DNA of 64,000 bases from an uncultured Eubacteriales bacterium (GCA_900314355.1 OMUY01000096.1:1-64000), one strand, 5' to 3'; positions 1-8,585 are shown, counted from the first letter of the stretch. Program-made: numbers and translations. Notes: generated by a model not told the origin, from the letters alone.

Positions 1-1
1 T

Positions 2-205
2 TTGGGAGACATAACCTGCGACGGAAAAGTAAACGCTTCTGACGCGAGGCTCGCTTTGAGATATTCCGCCAGACTTGAAAAGCTCTCCGGCATTCAGACG
101 GAAGCGGCTAAAGTATCAAAATCAGAAAAAGTCTCCGCGTCCGAAGCGAGACAGATACTCAGATATTCCGCAAAACTTGAAAATAAATTCGGCAGACAAG
201 GATAA
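2..205 (+). CDS. C-terminal end of a dockerin-containing protein (5' truncated by window edge)
   Basis: The reading frame is open at the left edge, so only the last 67 residues are visible; the TTG at position 2 is probably an internal leucine. The visible part is a type I dockerin, the module that docks secreted enzymes onto cohesins of a cellulosome-like scaffold. The first half (GDITCDGKVNASDARLALR) has a complete Asp-rich calcium loop. The second half (SKSEKVSASEARQILR) keeps the helix but has lost most of the calcium-binding Asp/Asn residues, so this dockerin probably has one good calcium site. The catalytic or binding part of the protein lies outside the window. Four other dockerin proteins occur further along. 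Confidence 0.8.
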   Translation: MGDITCDGKVNASDARLALRYSARLEKLSGIQTEAAKVSKSEKVSASEARQILRYSAKLENKFGRQG

Positions 206-245
206 ATTTATCATCCGCTTTAAACATCATTAATTTTATAAAACA

Positions 246-284
246 TTCCGGCTTCTCTTTTTTATGAGGGAAGCCGGGTTTTCA
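246..284 (+). terminator. Intrinsic terminator of the dockerin gene
   Basis: Inverted repeat CCGGCTTC (248-255) and GAAGCCGG (270-277) followed by GTTTT. It lies about 40 bp after the stop codon at 205. Confidence 0.7.
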
Positions 285-414
285 TATTAAAAATTAAAAA
301 CGCCGATTATTTCGGCGCATTTTGGTTTTCTGTTTTTTAATTGCCGATTTTATTTGATATATATTCATTATTTTGATATACTTTAATTTATACAATTTTT
401 TTTCGAGGGTTAAT

Positions 415-1692
415 ATGGACAGCGCGAAAATATTCGGATTCGATGAAAAACTTTTATCTCTCGCCGAGAAGGCGGAGGAAAATATAACCGGCAAATTTAA
501 AGAAATTGAAAATATTACGAGGTTCAATCAAACTAAAGTTCTTAAAGCTTTTACAGACAATAAAACTGCGGAGACAGATCTCTGGGGCACTACGGGTTAC
601 GGCTATTCCGACGCCGGAAGGGAAAAGGCCGATAAGATTTTCGCTCAGATTTTCGGCGCGGAGGATGCTTTAATAAGATATGATTTTGCTTGCGGAACTC
701 ATACTTTGACTGTAGCTTTATTCGGAATACTCCGCCCGGGCGATACTGTGATTTCTGTCGCCGGAAGACCTTACGACACTATTTGCCCGGTGATAGGAAT
801 GGACGGCAGAGAAGGAAAAGGTTCGCTTTCCGACTTCGGCGTAAATTACGGCCAGATTGATTTTACTCCGGACGACGAGATCGATTTCAAGGCAATCGAA
901 AACAGATTTAAAAACGGATCTTTCGTCAAAATGGCTTATATCCAAAGGTCAAGGGGATATTCTCTCAGGCACAGCCTGTCTGCAGCCGAGATCGGAAAAA
1001 TATGCGATGTGGTTCACTCTGTTTCGCCAGACACTGTTGTCTTTGTCGACAACTGCTACGGCGAATTCGCGGAAAAAACCGAGCCTACCGAAGTCGGAGC
1101 AGACCTTATCGCCGGTTCCCTTATTAAAAATCCCGGCGGGGCAATAGCGAAAAAAGGCGGATATATCGCAGGCAGAAAAGATCTTGTCAAACTTTGCTCA
1201 TACAGGATGACTGCGCCGTCTCTCGGCAGTGAGGTCGGCGCGTCCGTAGGCGCGAACAGGGATATTATCATGGGACTTTTCAACTCGCCTCACGTCGTTG
1301 GGGAAGCTTTGAAAACTGCTGTTTTTACATCGGAACTTTTCAGACTTCTCGGTTATAAAACACTTCCGATGCCCGACGATGAAAGACACGACATAGTTCA
1401 GGCCGTACTTCTTGAAAACAGAGAAAATCTTATCTCGTTTTGCAGAGGCCTTCAGGCCGGTTCGCCGGTGGATTCATATCTGACGCCCGAGCCGTGGGAT
1501 ATGCCGGGCTATGACAGTCAGGTTATTATGGCCGCCGGGACGTTTACATCCGGTTCGTCCATAGAAATTTCCGGCGACGCGCCTTTGAGAGAGCCGTTCG
1601 CCGTATGGATGCAGGGCGGAATTAATTTCGACTCCGCCCGCGTAGCGGTTTTGTCCGCCGCGAATGAAGTCGTAAAACGAAAAATCAACTGA
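415..1692 (+). CDS. Methionine gamma-lyase/aluminium-resistance family PLP protein
   Basis: A 425-residue fold-type I PLP enzyme of the family annotated as methionine gamma-lyase family or aluminium resistance protein (COG4100-like). Sequence support: the family block DLWGTTGYGYSDAGREKAD near the N-terminus, RYDFACGTHTL before the cofactor pocket, FVDNCYGEF with the Asp expected to contact the pyridine nitrogen, and GSLIKNPGGAIAK, whose Lys is the likely Schiff-base residue. The true substrate of this family is poorly defined; C-S lyase activity on sulfur amino acids is inferred from homology. The ATG at 415 is chosen over an upstream in-frame codon because GAGGG lies six bases before it. It is a single gene, convergent with tag. 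Confidence 0.88.
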   Translation: MDSAKIFGFDEKLLSLAEKAEENITGKFKEIENITRFNQTKVLKAFTDNKTAETDLWGTTGYGYSDAGREKADKIFAQIFGAEDALIRYDFACGTHTLTVALFGILRPGDTVISVAGRPYDTICPVIGMDGREGKGSLSDFGVNYGQIDFTPDDEIDFKAIENRFKNGSFVKMAYIQRSRGYSLRHSLSAAEIGKICDVVHSVSPDTVVFVDNCYGEFAEKTEPTEVGADLIAGSLIKNPGGAIAKKGGYIAGRKDLVKLCSYRMTAPSLGSEVGASVGANRDIIMGLFNSPHVVGEALKTAVFTSELFRLLGYKTLPMPDDERHDIVQAVLLENRENLISFCRGLQAGSPVDSYLTPEPWDMPGYDSQVIMAAGTFTSGSSIEISGDAPLREPFAVWMQGGINFDSARVAVLSAANEVVKRKIN

Positions 1693-1693
1693 A

Positions 1694-1727
1694 AAAATAC
1701 GGTCGAATTATCGATTATTCGTATTTT
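1694..1727. terminator. Possible bidirectional terminator between convergent genes
   Basis: Inverted repeat AAAATACG (1694-1701) and CGTATTTT (1720-1727), A/T-rich on both sides. It sits just after the stop at 1692 and overlaps the 3' end of the opposing gene. The stem is short, so support is moderate. Confidence 0.35.
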
Positions 1728-2284
1728 GACGGGCATGATTCAAGGTGGTCGTTTATTATCCCGACTGCCTGAAGGTAAGAGTAAATTATCACAGGTCCGC
1801 AGAATTTAAATCCCCTATTTTTCAAGTCCGCGCTTATTTTTTCGGAAAGCTCCGATTTCACAGGAATATCCTCGGGTCTTTCCGGGTGGTTTATTATCTT
1901 TTTCCCGCCTGTGAAAGTTTTCAGATAATCACCAAACGAGCCGAATTCTTTTTGAACATTCAAAAAAGCCTTCGCGTTTGAAACTACGGAATTTATTTTA
2001 TTTTTATTTCTTATTATTTTTTCGTCGGAGTAAAGCGGAATAAGATCTTTTTGAGTCATGACGGAGCATTTTTCAGGGTCTAAATCTCTGAAAGCTTTTC
2101 TGATATCTTTTTCCTTGAGGAGAACAAGATCCCATGAAAGACCTGCCTGCATTCCCTCAAGAACAAGCATTGCGAAAAGCTCGTTTTCGTCTGTTATTTC
2201 TCTGCACCATCTTTTATCGTGGTATATTTTAGCTTCTTTGCTTTTTGCCCACGAAGAACACGCATTTATTTTATCTTTTTCCAT
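1715..2284 (-). CDS. tag: DNA-3-methyladenine glycosylase I
   Basis: A 189-residue base-excision repair glycosylase that removes 3-methyladenine from alkylated DNA in the cytoplasm. It matches the Tag family over its whole length: YHDKRWC near the N-terminus, the helix LEGMQAGLSWDLVLLKE, RNKNKINSVVSNAKAF, and the end KNRGFKFCGPVIIYSYLQAVGIINDHLESC. The four zinc ligands of E. coli Tag (Cys, His, His, Cys) have counterparts here at Cys9, His22, His180 and Cys184. Start: ATG with GGAG upstream. It stands alone on the minus strand between a PLP-enzyme gene and a MATE gene. Confidence 0.93.
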   Translation of the reverse strand: MEKDKINACSSWAKSKEAKIYHDKRWCREITDENELFAMLVLEGMQAGLSWDLVLLKEKDIRKAFRDLDPEKCSVMTQKDLIPLYSDEKIIRNKNKINSVVSNAKAFLNVQKEFGSFGDYLKTFTGGKKIINHPERPEDIPVKSELSEKISADLKNRGFKFCGPVIIYSYLQAVGIINDHLESCPSKYE

Positions 2285-2311
2285 TTGTTGTCTCCGTTAT
2301 TTTCTTTTATC

Positions 2312-2340
2312 TTGACATCCGCATTACAATGGTATTAATA
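2312..2340 (+). promoter_or_regulatory. Candidate promoter of MATE gene
   Basis: TTGACA at 2312-2317 and TTAATA at 2335-2340 with 17 bp between. The -35 is perfect and the -10 is weak. It lies 70 bp before the ATG at 2411. Confidence 0.4.
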
Positions 2341-2410
2341 TCAGCCGGATTAAAATTAATTATATAATATTTTACTGAAGAAAGACATAAATTTTTTGGG
2401 AAGGAAAAAA

Positions 2411-3775
2411 ATGAAAGGAAAGTTGAAAGTTGACATTTTTTCGGGCAGTCTTGACAGAAATCTGCTTGTTTTCGCTCTGCCGCTCGCTTTTACGGGCATA
2501 TTGCAGCAGCTTTTCAACGCTGCCGACGTCGCCGTAGTCGGCAGGCTCGTATCGTCAGATGCGATGGCGGCGGTCGGTTCCAACAGTTCGATAATAGGGC
2601 TTATTATAAATCTATTTACGGGAATTGCACTCGGCTCAAATGTCGTCATAGCGAGACTGCTTGGACAGGGCAATAAGGAAAAAATAACGACGGTAATCGA
2701 CGTTTCGCTGATTTTCGGAATAACTCTCGGAGCTGTCTTCGCAATTTTATGCCAGTTCGCCGCTGATCCCGTATTAAAACTTATGGGGGTTCCGGAGGAA
2801 GTTTTTGATATGGCGTCGGCATACCTTAAAATTTATCTTGCCGGTCTGCCGGTGATATTCGTCTACAATCTTGAAACCGCCGTATTCAGAGCGCAGGGCG
2901 ATTCGGTTACTCCTCTTATAGCGCTTGTTATCGCCGGAGTTGTAAACGTTTTTTTGAATATATTTTTCGTTTTGGCTTTTAACATGTCTGCCGACGGCGT
3001 CGCGACTGCTACGGTTATATCTAACTTGATAAGTTCTGTAATTCTTTTTGTAATACTCAAAAAAACCGATAAAATAGTAGGACTGCCTAAACATAAAATC
3101 AGATTTGACTTATCTGTTCTCGGCATGATTCTGAGAATAGGTCTGCCTGCCGGAATACAGGGCTCGATGTTCTCCGTTTCAAACATTATTATTCAGTCGG
3201 CAATAAACTCGCTCGGCGCGGATATTATGGCGGCGTCTTCTGCGGCGTTCAACATAGAAATTTTTGTCTACTATATTTTGAACGCTTTAGGTCAGGCGTG
3301 CACGACGTTCGTAAGCGGAAATTTCGGCGCGGGAAACATAAAAAGGTGCAGGGAAGTCGTCAAAAAAAGTCTTGGCATAAATATCATTCTGTCGATAATC
3401 TGCACGTCATTCGTCCTGATTTTCTCAAAGCAGCTTTTGTTGGCGTTCAACGACGACCCGATTATCATTTCTTACGGTTCCGAAAGACTTAAATGGGTTG
3501 TCGGCGGTGAAATCCTGAACGCTTTTATGGAAATTTTCTCCGGAGCGATGAGAGGCTACGGATATTCCACGGTGCCTGCCGTGATAACGGTATTCGGCGT
3601 GTGCGTCGTAAGAATAGCATGGGTTTACACGGTATTTCAGGAAAAACAGGCGTTTTCTACCCTGCTTCAGTGTTATCCCATCTCCTGGGCCGTGACGTCC
3701 TTATTGCTCGTCATTTCGTATTTTTACTATATCAACAAAAAAATAATTCCGGTCTACGGAGAAAAAAATCAGTAA
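2411..3775 (+). CDS. MATE family efflux transporter
   Basis: A polytopic membrane protein of 454 residues with about twelve hydrophobic segments in two halves. It begins with the family pattern ILQQLFNAADVAVVGRLVSSDAMAAVG and has IALGSNVVIARLLGQGN after the second helix. MATE proteins export drugs or metabolites by H+ or Na+ antiport; the substrate cannot be told from sequence. The ATG at 2411 is preferred over an upstream TTG because GGGAAGGA lies 6-13 bases before it. It appears monocistronic with its own promoter. A second MATE gene at 49543 is a separate lineage. Confidence 0.92.
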   Translation: MKGKLKVDIFSGSLDRNLLVFALPLAFTGILQQLFNAADVAVVGRLVSSDAMAAVGSNSSIIGLIINLFTGIALGSNVVIARLLGQGNKEKITTVIDVSLIFGITLGAVFAILCQFAADPVLKLMGVPEEVFDMASAYLKIYLAGLPVIFVYNLETAVFRAQGDSVTPLIALVIAGVVNVFLNIFFVLAFNMSADGVATATVISNLISSVILFVILKKTDKIVGLPKHKIRFDLSVLGMILRIGLPAGIQGSMFSVSNIIIQSAINSLGADIMAASSAAFNIEIFVYYILNALGQACTTFVSGNFGAGNIKRCREVVKKSLGINIILSIICTSFVLIFSKQLLLAFNDDPIIISYGSERLKWVVGGEILNAFMEIFSGAMRGYGYSTVPAVITVFGVCVVRIAWVYTVFQEKQAFSTLLQCYPISWAVTSLLLVISYFYYINKKIIPVYGEKNQ

Positions 3776-3900
3776 ATCGCCAAAGTTTTTTGAATTTGTC
3801 GGGAAATTTTTTTAAAAGTTAATATATAATAAATATTTTAGAATATAGTGTACTGTTGGTAAAAGATTTGAATAAAGCCACGGCGTAAAAAATTGTTTTT

Positions 3901-3927
3901 TTGAAATAAAAAATTTTTTGATTTCAA
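3901..3927. promoter_or_regulatory. Long A/T palindrome upstream of trkA
   Basis: TTGAAAT (3901-3907) and ATTTCAA (3921-3927) flank an A-run/T-run centre, giving a near-perfect 27-bp palindrome 57 bp before trkA. It could be an operator or an RNA hairpin; nothing identifies a regulator. Confidence 0.3.
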
Positions 3928-3983
3928 AATATGTTTAATTTTCGCCGTCAGATGAAATTATTTATATTTGCCGGAGGGTAAAA

Positions 3984-5354
3984 ATGAATATTATTATTGC
4001 CGGAATGGGAAAAGTCGGTTCTTCTCTCGCGGAAGTCCTTTCATCGGAGGATCACGATATTACGGTAATCGATTCAGATAAATCCGTGGTGAAAACGGCG
4101 TCGGAAAAATATGATGTTATGACTGTGTCCGGCAACTCGGCCACGTTGGAAGTATTGAAAAACGCCGGCGTTAAAAACGCGGATCTTTTAATAACGTCCA
4201 CAGGTTCAGACGAGATAAACATGATATCTTGTATCACCGCGAAAAAATTAAACGAGAGAATACAGACGATATCGAGAATAAGAAATCCGGAATACTATGA
4301 CCAGATTTACTCGATGAAGGACAGGTACGGCATTACTATGATCGTAAATCCCGAACTCGACGCGTCCGACGAAATAGAAAAACTTATAAGAGGACCGGGA
4401 TTTTTAAAGAGGGATTCGTTCGCTAAAGGGAAAGTACAGCTCGCCGAGCTAAAAATAGAGTCAAACTCAAAATTGGCGGGCGTCACTTTAAATAAACTTT
4501 CTTCAGTGACGAAAGCGAATATACTTATTTGCCTTGTAAAAAGGAAAGATCAGGTATTTGTCCCCGACGGCGGTTTTACTTTGATGGCAGGCGACAGGAT
4601 TTATATCGCCGGCAGTGTGAAAGACCTTGAAAATCTTCTAAGGGATTTGAACATTATTCCAAAAAAGGCGAGGAAAGTGATTATCTGCGGCGGCGGAAAG
4701 ATAAGCTATTACCTTGCATACAAATTGAGTTCCGATTCAAGCATTAATGTTAAAATAATAGAAAAGGATGAGGACAGATGCGTTTCTCTCGCGTCATCTC
4801 TTCCCAATGTTAATATCGTATGCGGCGACGCGTCAAATATTTCGTTCCTTGAAAGCGAATGGGTGTCCGACGCCGACGCTCTCGTAAACCTGACGGGTCT
4901 TGACGAGCTGAATATCATACTTTCAATCTACGGTCAGAGTGTCGGAGTCCCCAATGTAATAACAAAACTCGGCAGGGGAACCGCGAATATGAAATTTATA
5001 TCCGACACCGCGAATATCGGCTCCGTCATAAGCCCTAAGGAACTTTGCTGCGACAGAATAGTAAGCCGTGTAACCGCTATGAAAAATCAGACGGGAGCCG
5101 CAAACGCGATTCACTTCATAGCCGACGGCAAGGCGCAGGCGATGGAATTCGACGTAAATTTGAATTTCAAGCATTTGTCAAAGCCTTTGAAAGATGTCAA
5201 GCTTAAAAAGGGAATACTTTTAGGCTGTATAATGAGAAAAGATCATACTATAATTCCAAACGGCGACACGACTGTTGAATATAAAGATACTTTGGTAGTA
5301 GTATCTTCATCGGACAGAATAATCGAAGATTTAAACGATATTTTCGAAGATTGA
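3984..5354 (+). CDS. trkA: Trk potassium uptake system NAD-binding protein TrkA
   Basis: A 456-residue cytoplasmic regulatory subunit of the Trk potassium channel. It has two RCK units. The first starts with the nucleotide-binding loop GMGKVG at residues 7-12 and has the acidic strand end ITVIDSD; the second begins near residue 230 with VIICGGGKISYYLAYKL. Each Rossmann domain is followed by a TrkA-C type domain (for example AGDRIYIAGSVKDLENLL and YKDTLVVVSSSDRIIEDL). TrkA binds NAD(H) or ATP and gates the membrane subunit, which is encoded 87 bp downstream. Start ATG has GGAGG seven bases upstream. Full length for the two-RCK family. Confidence 0.95.
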   Translation: MNIIIAGMGKVGSSLAEVLSSEDHDITVIDSDKSVVKTASEKYDVMTVSGNSATLEVLKNAGVKNADLLITSTGSDEINMISCITAKKLNERIQTISRIRNPEYYDQIYSMKDRYGITMIVNPELDASDEIEKLIRGPGFLKRDSFAKGKVQLAELKIESNSKLAGVTLNKLSSVTKANILICLVKRKDQVFVPDGGFTLMAGDRIYIAGSVKDLENLLRDLNIIPKKARKVIICGGGKISYYLAYKLSSDSSINVKIIEKDEDRCVSLASSLPNVNIVCGDASNISFLESEWVSDADALVNLTGLDELNIILSIYGQSVGVPNVITKLGRGTANMKFISDTANIGSVISPKELCCDRIVSRVTAMKNQTGAANAIHFIADGKAQAMEFDVNLNFKHLSKPLKDVKLKKGILLGCIMRKDHTIIPNGDTTVEYKDTLVVVSSSDRIIEDLNDIFED

Positions 5355-5441
5355 TTATTTGAAATTTGAATTTGTGCTTTAATGACTGATTGCTGATAAA
5401 TTTTTGTCAGCTTAGGATTGAAACGGAGATAAATTTATCAA

Positions 5442-6899
5442 ATGAATTATAAGAGAATGAGCCGTATTATTTCCTATGTTCTTTTTATAGGAGCGGCTTT
5501 TATGGTTCCGGCTGTTTTCGTCTCGCTCGGTTATTCGGAACATAATATTGTCATCGCTTTTTTGAAAACAATCGCCGTGACGGTTGTTGCCGGCGCCGTC
5601 TTTTATCTGCTTGGTTTGAAAGCTCAGAAAAAATTCTACGCGAGGGAAGGACTTGTATGCGTCGGTCTCGCGTGGGTGGCGCTGAGTTTAACCGGCGCGC
5701 TTCCCTTTGTTTTTTCGGGAGAGATACCTCATTATATCGACGCTCTTTTTGAAATAGTGTCAGGTTTTACGACTACGGGAGCGTCTGTCGTGAAATCTGT
5801 TGAAGATTTGTCAAAAGGAATACTTTACTGGAGGTCTTTTCCCCACTGGATAGGAGGAATGGGAGTCCTGGTATTCGTCCTCGCCATAATACCCGTCTTT
5901 TCAAAATCGAGCGGTTCATCGTTTTACCTTTTGAGAGCGGAAAGCCCCGGCCCCGACGTCGGAAAGATGACCCCGAGAATACGTCAGACGGCGATGCTGT
6001 CTTATATTATGTATATCGTGTTGACCGTGCTCGACGTTATTTTCCTTTTAATAGGTCATATGCCGCTTTTTGATTCAATATGTGTGGCTTTCGGCACGGC
6101 AGGAACTGGAGGATTCGGAATAAGGAACGATTCAATAGCTTCTTATACTCCGTTTGCCCAAAACGTATGCACTGTATTTATGATAATGTTCGGCGTAAAT
6201 TTCGGACTTTATTATCACCTTATAAGAGGAAAAGCGCTCACTGTTTTAAAGGACGAGGAGTTCAGATTTTACATATTTACTTACATTGCCGCATCGGCGG
6301 TTATCATTCTGAATCTGAAGTCTGCCGGGACTGAAGTTACAAATACCACGGTCAGAAATTCGTTTTTCACTGCCGCTTCTATAATGACAACAACCGGTTT
6401 CGCCACTACGGATTTTAATCTGTGGCCGTCTCTGTCAAAAGCCGTTCTTCTGTTTTTGATGTTCTGCGGCGCATCTGCCGGTTCTACGGGCGGCGGAATA
6501 AAATGCTCAAGGGTTATTATCCTTTTCAAATCCCTAAGAAGAAACGTACACCATTACCTTCATCCGAACAGAGTTCAGACAGTGAGATACAACGGAAAGA
6601 CCGTTGACGAAGAGGTTGTAACAAATACGAATATCTATCTTACCGCATATGTTATGATAGTCATTTTTTCAGTAATTCTTGTATCGATAGACGGTTTCTC
6701 GTTTGAGTCTAATTTTTCCGCCGTAATGGCAACGTTCAACAATATAGGTCCCGGCTTTGACGTCGTCGGTCCTACCGGAAATTTCGCGGCGTATTCTTAT
6801 TTTTCAAAGATAATTTTTATCGCGGATATGCTCGCGGGCAGGCTTGAAATATTCCCGATACTTGTCTTTTTCTCGAGAAGCACATGGAAAAGATCGTAA
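5442..6899 (+). CDS. trkH: Trk/Ktr-type potassium uptake membrane protein TrkH
   Basis: A 485-residue membrane channel subunit that imports potassium together with TrkA. The four pore-loop repeats are visible, including FEIVSGFTTTGASVV, FGTAGTGGFGIRN, IMTTTGFATTDFN and FNNIGPGFDVVGPTGNF, each with the selectivity glycine. The motif GASAGSTGGGIKCSR precedes the last repeat. The C-terminus MLAGRLEIFPILVFFSRSTW is typical of TrkH. GGAG lies 13 bases before the ATG. It forms a two-gene unit with trkA and ends at a strong terminator shared with the convergent riboflavin transporter gene. Confidence 0.95.
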   Translation: MNYKRMSRIISYVLFIGAAFMVPAVFVSLGYSEHNIVIAFLKTIAVTVVAGAVFYLLGLKAQKKFYAREGLVCVGLAWVALSLTGALPFVFSGEIPHYIDALFEIVSGFTTTGASVVKSVEDLSKGILYWRSFPHWIGGMGVLVFVLAIIPVFSKSSGSSFYLLRAESPGPDVGKMTPRIRQTAMLSYIMYIVLTVLDVIFLLIGHMPLFDSICVAFGTAGTGGFGIRNDSIASYTPFAQNVCTVFMIMFGVNFGLYYHLIRGKALTVLKDEEFRFYIFTYIAASAVIILNLKSAGTEVTNTTVRNSFFTAASIMTTTGFATTDFNLWPSLSKAVLLFLMFCGASAGSTGGGIKCSRVIILFKSLRRNVHHYLHPNRVQTVRYNGKTVDEEVVTNTNIYLTAYVMIVIFSVILVSIDGFSFESNFSAVMATFNNIGPGFDVVGPTGNFAAYSYFSKIIFIADMLAGRLEIFPILVFFSRSTWKRS

Positions 6900-6929
6900 T
6901 ATTCGCATTGCAATGATATCGCCGATTAA

Positions 6930-6961
6930 AAAACCTCCCGAAATACGGGAGGTTTTTTTTG
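6930..6961. terminator. Bidirectional terminator between trkH and ribU
   Basis: CCTCCCG (6934-6940) and CGGGAGG (6946-6952) with a 5-nt loop, an A-run on the left and a T-run on the right, so it can work on both strands. Confidence 0.85.
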
Positions 6962-6970
6962 TGTGACAAA

Positions 6971-7633
6971 TTATTTGTTTTTCCAGATTTTTGAGACGGG
7001 CTTGTAGATAAAAAAGCACAGCGCCGCGTCTATTATTCCTTTTACAAATGTGAACGGAAGGTTGAATATTAAAAGGTCTTTCCATAAAGTATCAGCCGAC
7101 GGCAGAATTGCCTGATACATTCCGACTATCGCCTCCTGAGAGAAATTCAGAACAGTTCCGTAAAGAGGATAGATAATATAGTAATTCGTTGCGAGAGAAA
7201 TAAGAGCCATAGCGGCGGCGCCCGCGGCAGAGCCTGTAAGAGCGGTTTTTTTGGTTTTATGCTTTTTGTAGATTATTCCGGCGACAAATGCGAAAACAGC
7301 TCCTAAAATGAAGTTTGAAAGCTCTCCTATTCCCATAGTGGAACCTGACAAAAGGTGCAGAAGATTTTTTATCAGGCATACCAATACTCCCCACCACGGT
7401 CCGAATGCGAAAGATGTCAGAAGAGCGGGAAGTTCGGAGAAATCGAGCTTAATAAACGACGGTATTATCGGAATAGGAAATTCCACAAACATCAGCACCG
7501 CGCCGATAGCGCTCATGACTGCCGTGACCGCTACAGCCTTTACGTTCGCTTTTCTTTTTTTGTCTTGTTTCTTTGTCCGAACGCCGTGTTCTGCCTCAAC
7601 GTTGTTTGAAACGGTCTTTTCATTTTCCTGCAT
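6971..7633 (-). CDS. ribU: ECF transporter S component, riboflavin-specific (RibU)
   Basis: A 220-residue membrane protein with a charged N-terminal tail and about six membrane segments. It is the substrate-binding subunit of an ECF-type vitamin transporter. The first segment VTAVMSAIGAVLMFVEFPIP followed by FIKLDFSELPALLTSFAFGP, with the family LDFSELP motif, is characteristic of RibU. The FMN riboswitch directly upstream confirms the vitamin. The shared energizing module (EcfA, EcfA', EcfT) is not in the window and must be encoded elsewhere. The gene is expected to be repressed when FMN is abundant. Confidence 0.93.
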   Translation of the reverse strand: MQENEKTVSNNVEAEHGVRTKKQDKKRKANVKAVAVTAVMSAIGAVLMFVEFPIPIIPSFIKLDFSELPALLTSFAFGPWWGVLVCLIKNLLHLLSGSTMGIGELSNFILGAVFAFVAGIIYKKHKTKKTALTGSAAGAAAMALISLATNYYIIYPLYGTVLNFSQEAIVGMYQAILPSADTLWKDLLIFNLPFTFVKGIIDAALCFFIYKPVSKIWKNK

Positions 7634-7745
7634 TTTGTTTTCTTCCTTTGAAAAAATTATTTGCCAGGATCTTCAAATAAATTTTTTTCAATGAATAAAA
7701 AACGAACAATTCAGACTGCCGGATATAACGGAAAATCAACGGGAG

Positions 7746-7778
7746 AAAATAAAATAAGATCCCGGAATTTCCGAGACC
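7746..7778 (-). terminator. Riboswitch-controlled terminator before ribU
   Basis: On the minus strand GGTCTCGGA pairs with TCCGGGATC over 9 bp with a 3-nt loop (plus-strand arms 7758-7766 and 7770-7778), followed by TTATTTTATTTT. It lies between the FMN aptamer and the ribU start and fits a transcription-attenuation expression platform. Confidence 0.75.
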
Positions 7779-7810
7779 CTGAACAGCTTTGTTTTTCACT
7801 GTTTCTTCTT

Positions 7811-7927
7811 TCATCCGGACTTTAACCGTCGGTAGGAGAATCTCACTCCTTCATGCCGCTGAAAATGCAGGCTCGCAGACTTATTATCACTGCCGGTGGA
7901 GACTTTCACTCCGCCCCGAAGATCCTT
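7811..7927 (-). promoter_or_regulatory. FMN riboswitch (RFN element)
   Basis: Read on the minus strand, the region starts GGATCTTCGGGGC and ends GACGGTTAAAGTCCGGATG, with ACCGGCAGT, a GCGAGCC-type arm and a GGAGTGAGATTCTCC hairpin between. These are conserved blocks of the RFN aptamer, and the outer GGATC/TCCGGATG ends close the P1 helix region. It binds flavin mononucleotide and, with the downstream terminator, switches off ribU. Confidence 0.95.
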
Positions 7928-7938
7928 GGTATAAAAAT

Positions 7939-7967
7939 ATTATAATATCGCAAACGGTTATTGTCAA
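7939..7967 (-). promoter_or_regulatory. Promoter of the FMN riboswitch-ribU transcript
   Basis: On the minus strand TTGACA (plus coordinates 7962-7967) and TATAAT (7939-7944) are separated by exactly 17 bp. Transcription would start about 7932, just before the aptamer. Confidence 0.85.
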
Positions 7968-7973
7968 TACCCG

Positions 7974-8285
7974 TCATATATAATATTCTTTCAAATCCGT
8001 TATTCTGAATTTATATATTTTAAATTTTGAGTGCTGATACGCATCGACAAAAGCCGCCTTTATCTCAAGTTTTTGAGTCGTAAGGAAAACGGTCATCTCA
8101 ACCTCCGTGAAATGAAGCTGAACCACCTTGTCTCTCGCGGCGAGTTCGCAGTATTTTTCTCCTGTCTTGTTGTCCGTGTACATATAAAAATTGGAAATAG
8201 CGACCTCTTCGCCGCCGACCTCGATTTTTTCAAAAACGCCGGATGACGCATTTTTTCTCGTATTCTTTTTCTTTCCGAATGGCAT
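7974..8285 (-). CDS. Small hypothetical protein
   Basis: A 103-residue soluble protein that I do not recognise. It starts MPFGKKKNTRKNAS, a basic flexible tail, and then appears to be a small beta-rich domain (EKIEVGGEEVAISNFYMYTD, CELAARDKVVQLHFTEVEMTVFL). It has no signal peptide or membrane segment. AAGGTGA six bases before the ATG makes it a credible gene. Its stop codon lies only 7 bp before the -35 of the ribU promoter, but the presence of that promoter means it need not be functionally linked to riboflavin. Confidence 0.6.
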   Translation of the reverse strand: MPFGKKKNTRKNASSGVFEKIEVGGEEVAISNFYMYTDNKTGEKYCELAARDKVVQLHFTEVEMTVFLTTQKLEIKAAFVDAYQHSKFKIYKFRITDLKEYYI

Positions 8286-8585
8286 TTATTATCACCTTAA
8301 ATTTTATATAACAAATTTTACAGTTAATTTGACATATTGTCAACAGAATGACCGATAATTAAATGAACATAAATTTGTTTTGCTGTATTTTATTGTCATG
8401 CGCCGAATTTTATTTTATTACAGATATAAAAAATAATAATTTCCGCTTTTATTTTAATTTTATATATGATATAATTTATCCTATGTTATTGTAATCAGAA
8501 ATATCAGATTGACGTAATCAGAAATATCAGATTGACAGGTAAAAATTTTTTTGTTTTTTTACGTCAATTAATCAGGTGAAAAACA
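8286..8585. other. AT-rich intergenic region with a tandem duplication
   Basis: About 300 bp between divergent genes. Apart from the 23-bp tandem repeat described separately and a TATAAT-like element near 8470, no gene, RNA or terminator is seen. Confidence 0.5.
8491..8536. repeat. Perfect 23-bp tandem repeat upstream of a glycosyltransferase gene
   Basis: GTAATCAGAAATATCAGATT plus GAC occurs twice in immediate succession (8491-8513 and 8514-8536) without mismatch, ending 49 bp before the next ATG. Confidence 0.95.

Noticed and set aside
7620..7814. 64-codon minus-strand open frame in the ribU leader
   Set aside because: It overlaps the riboswitch terminator; no RBS; the sequence is explained by the RNA structure.
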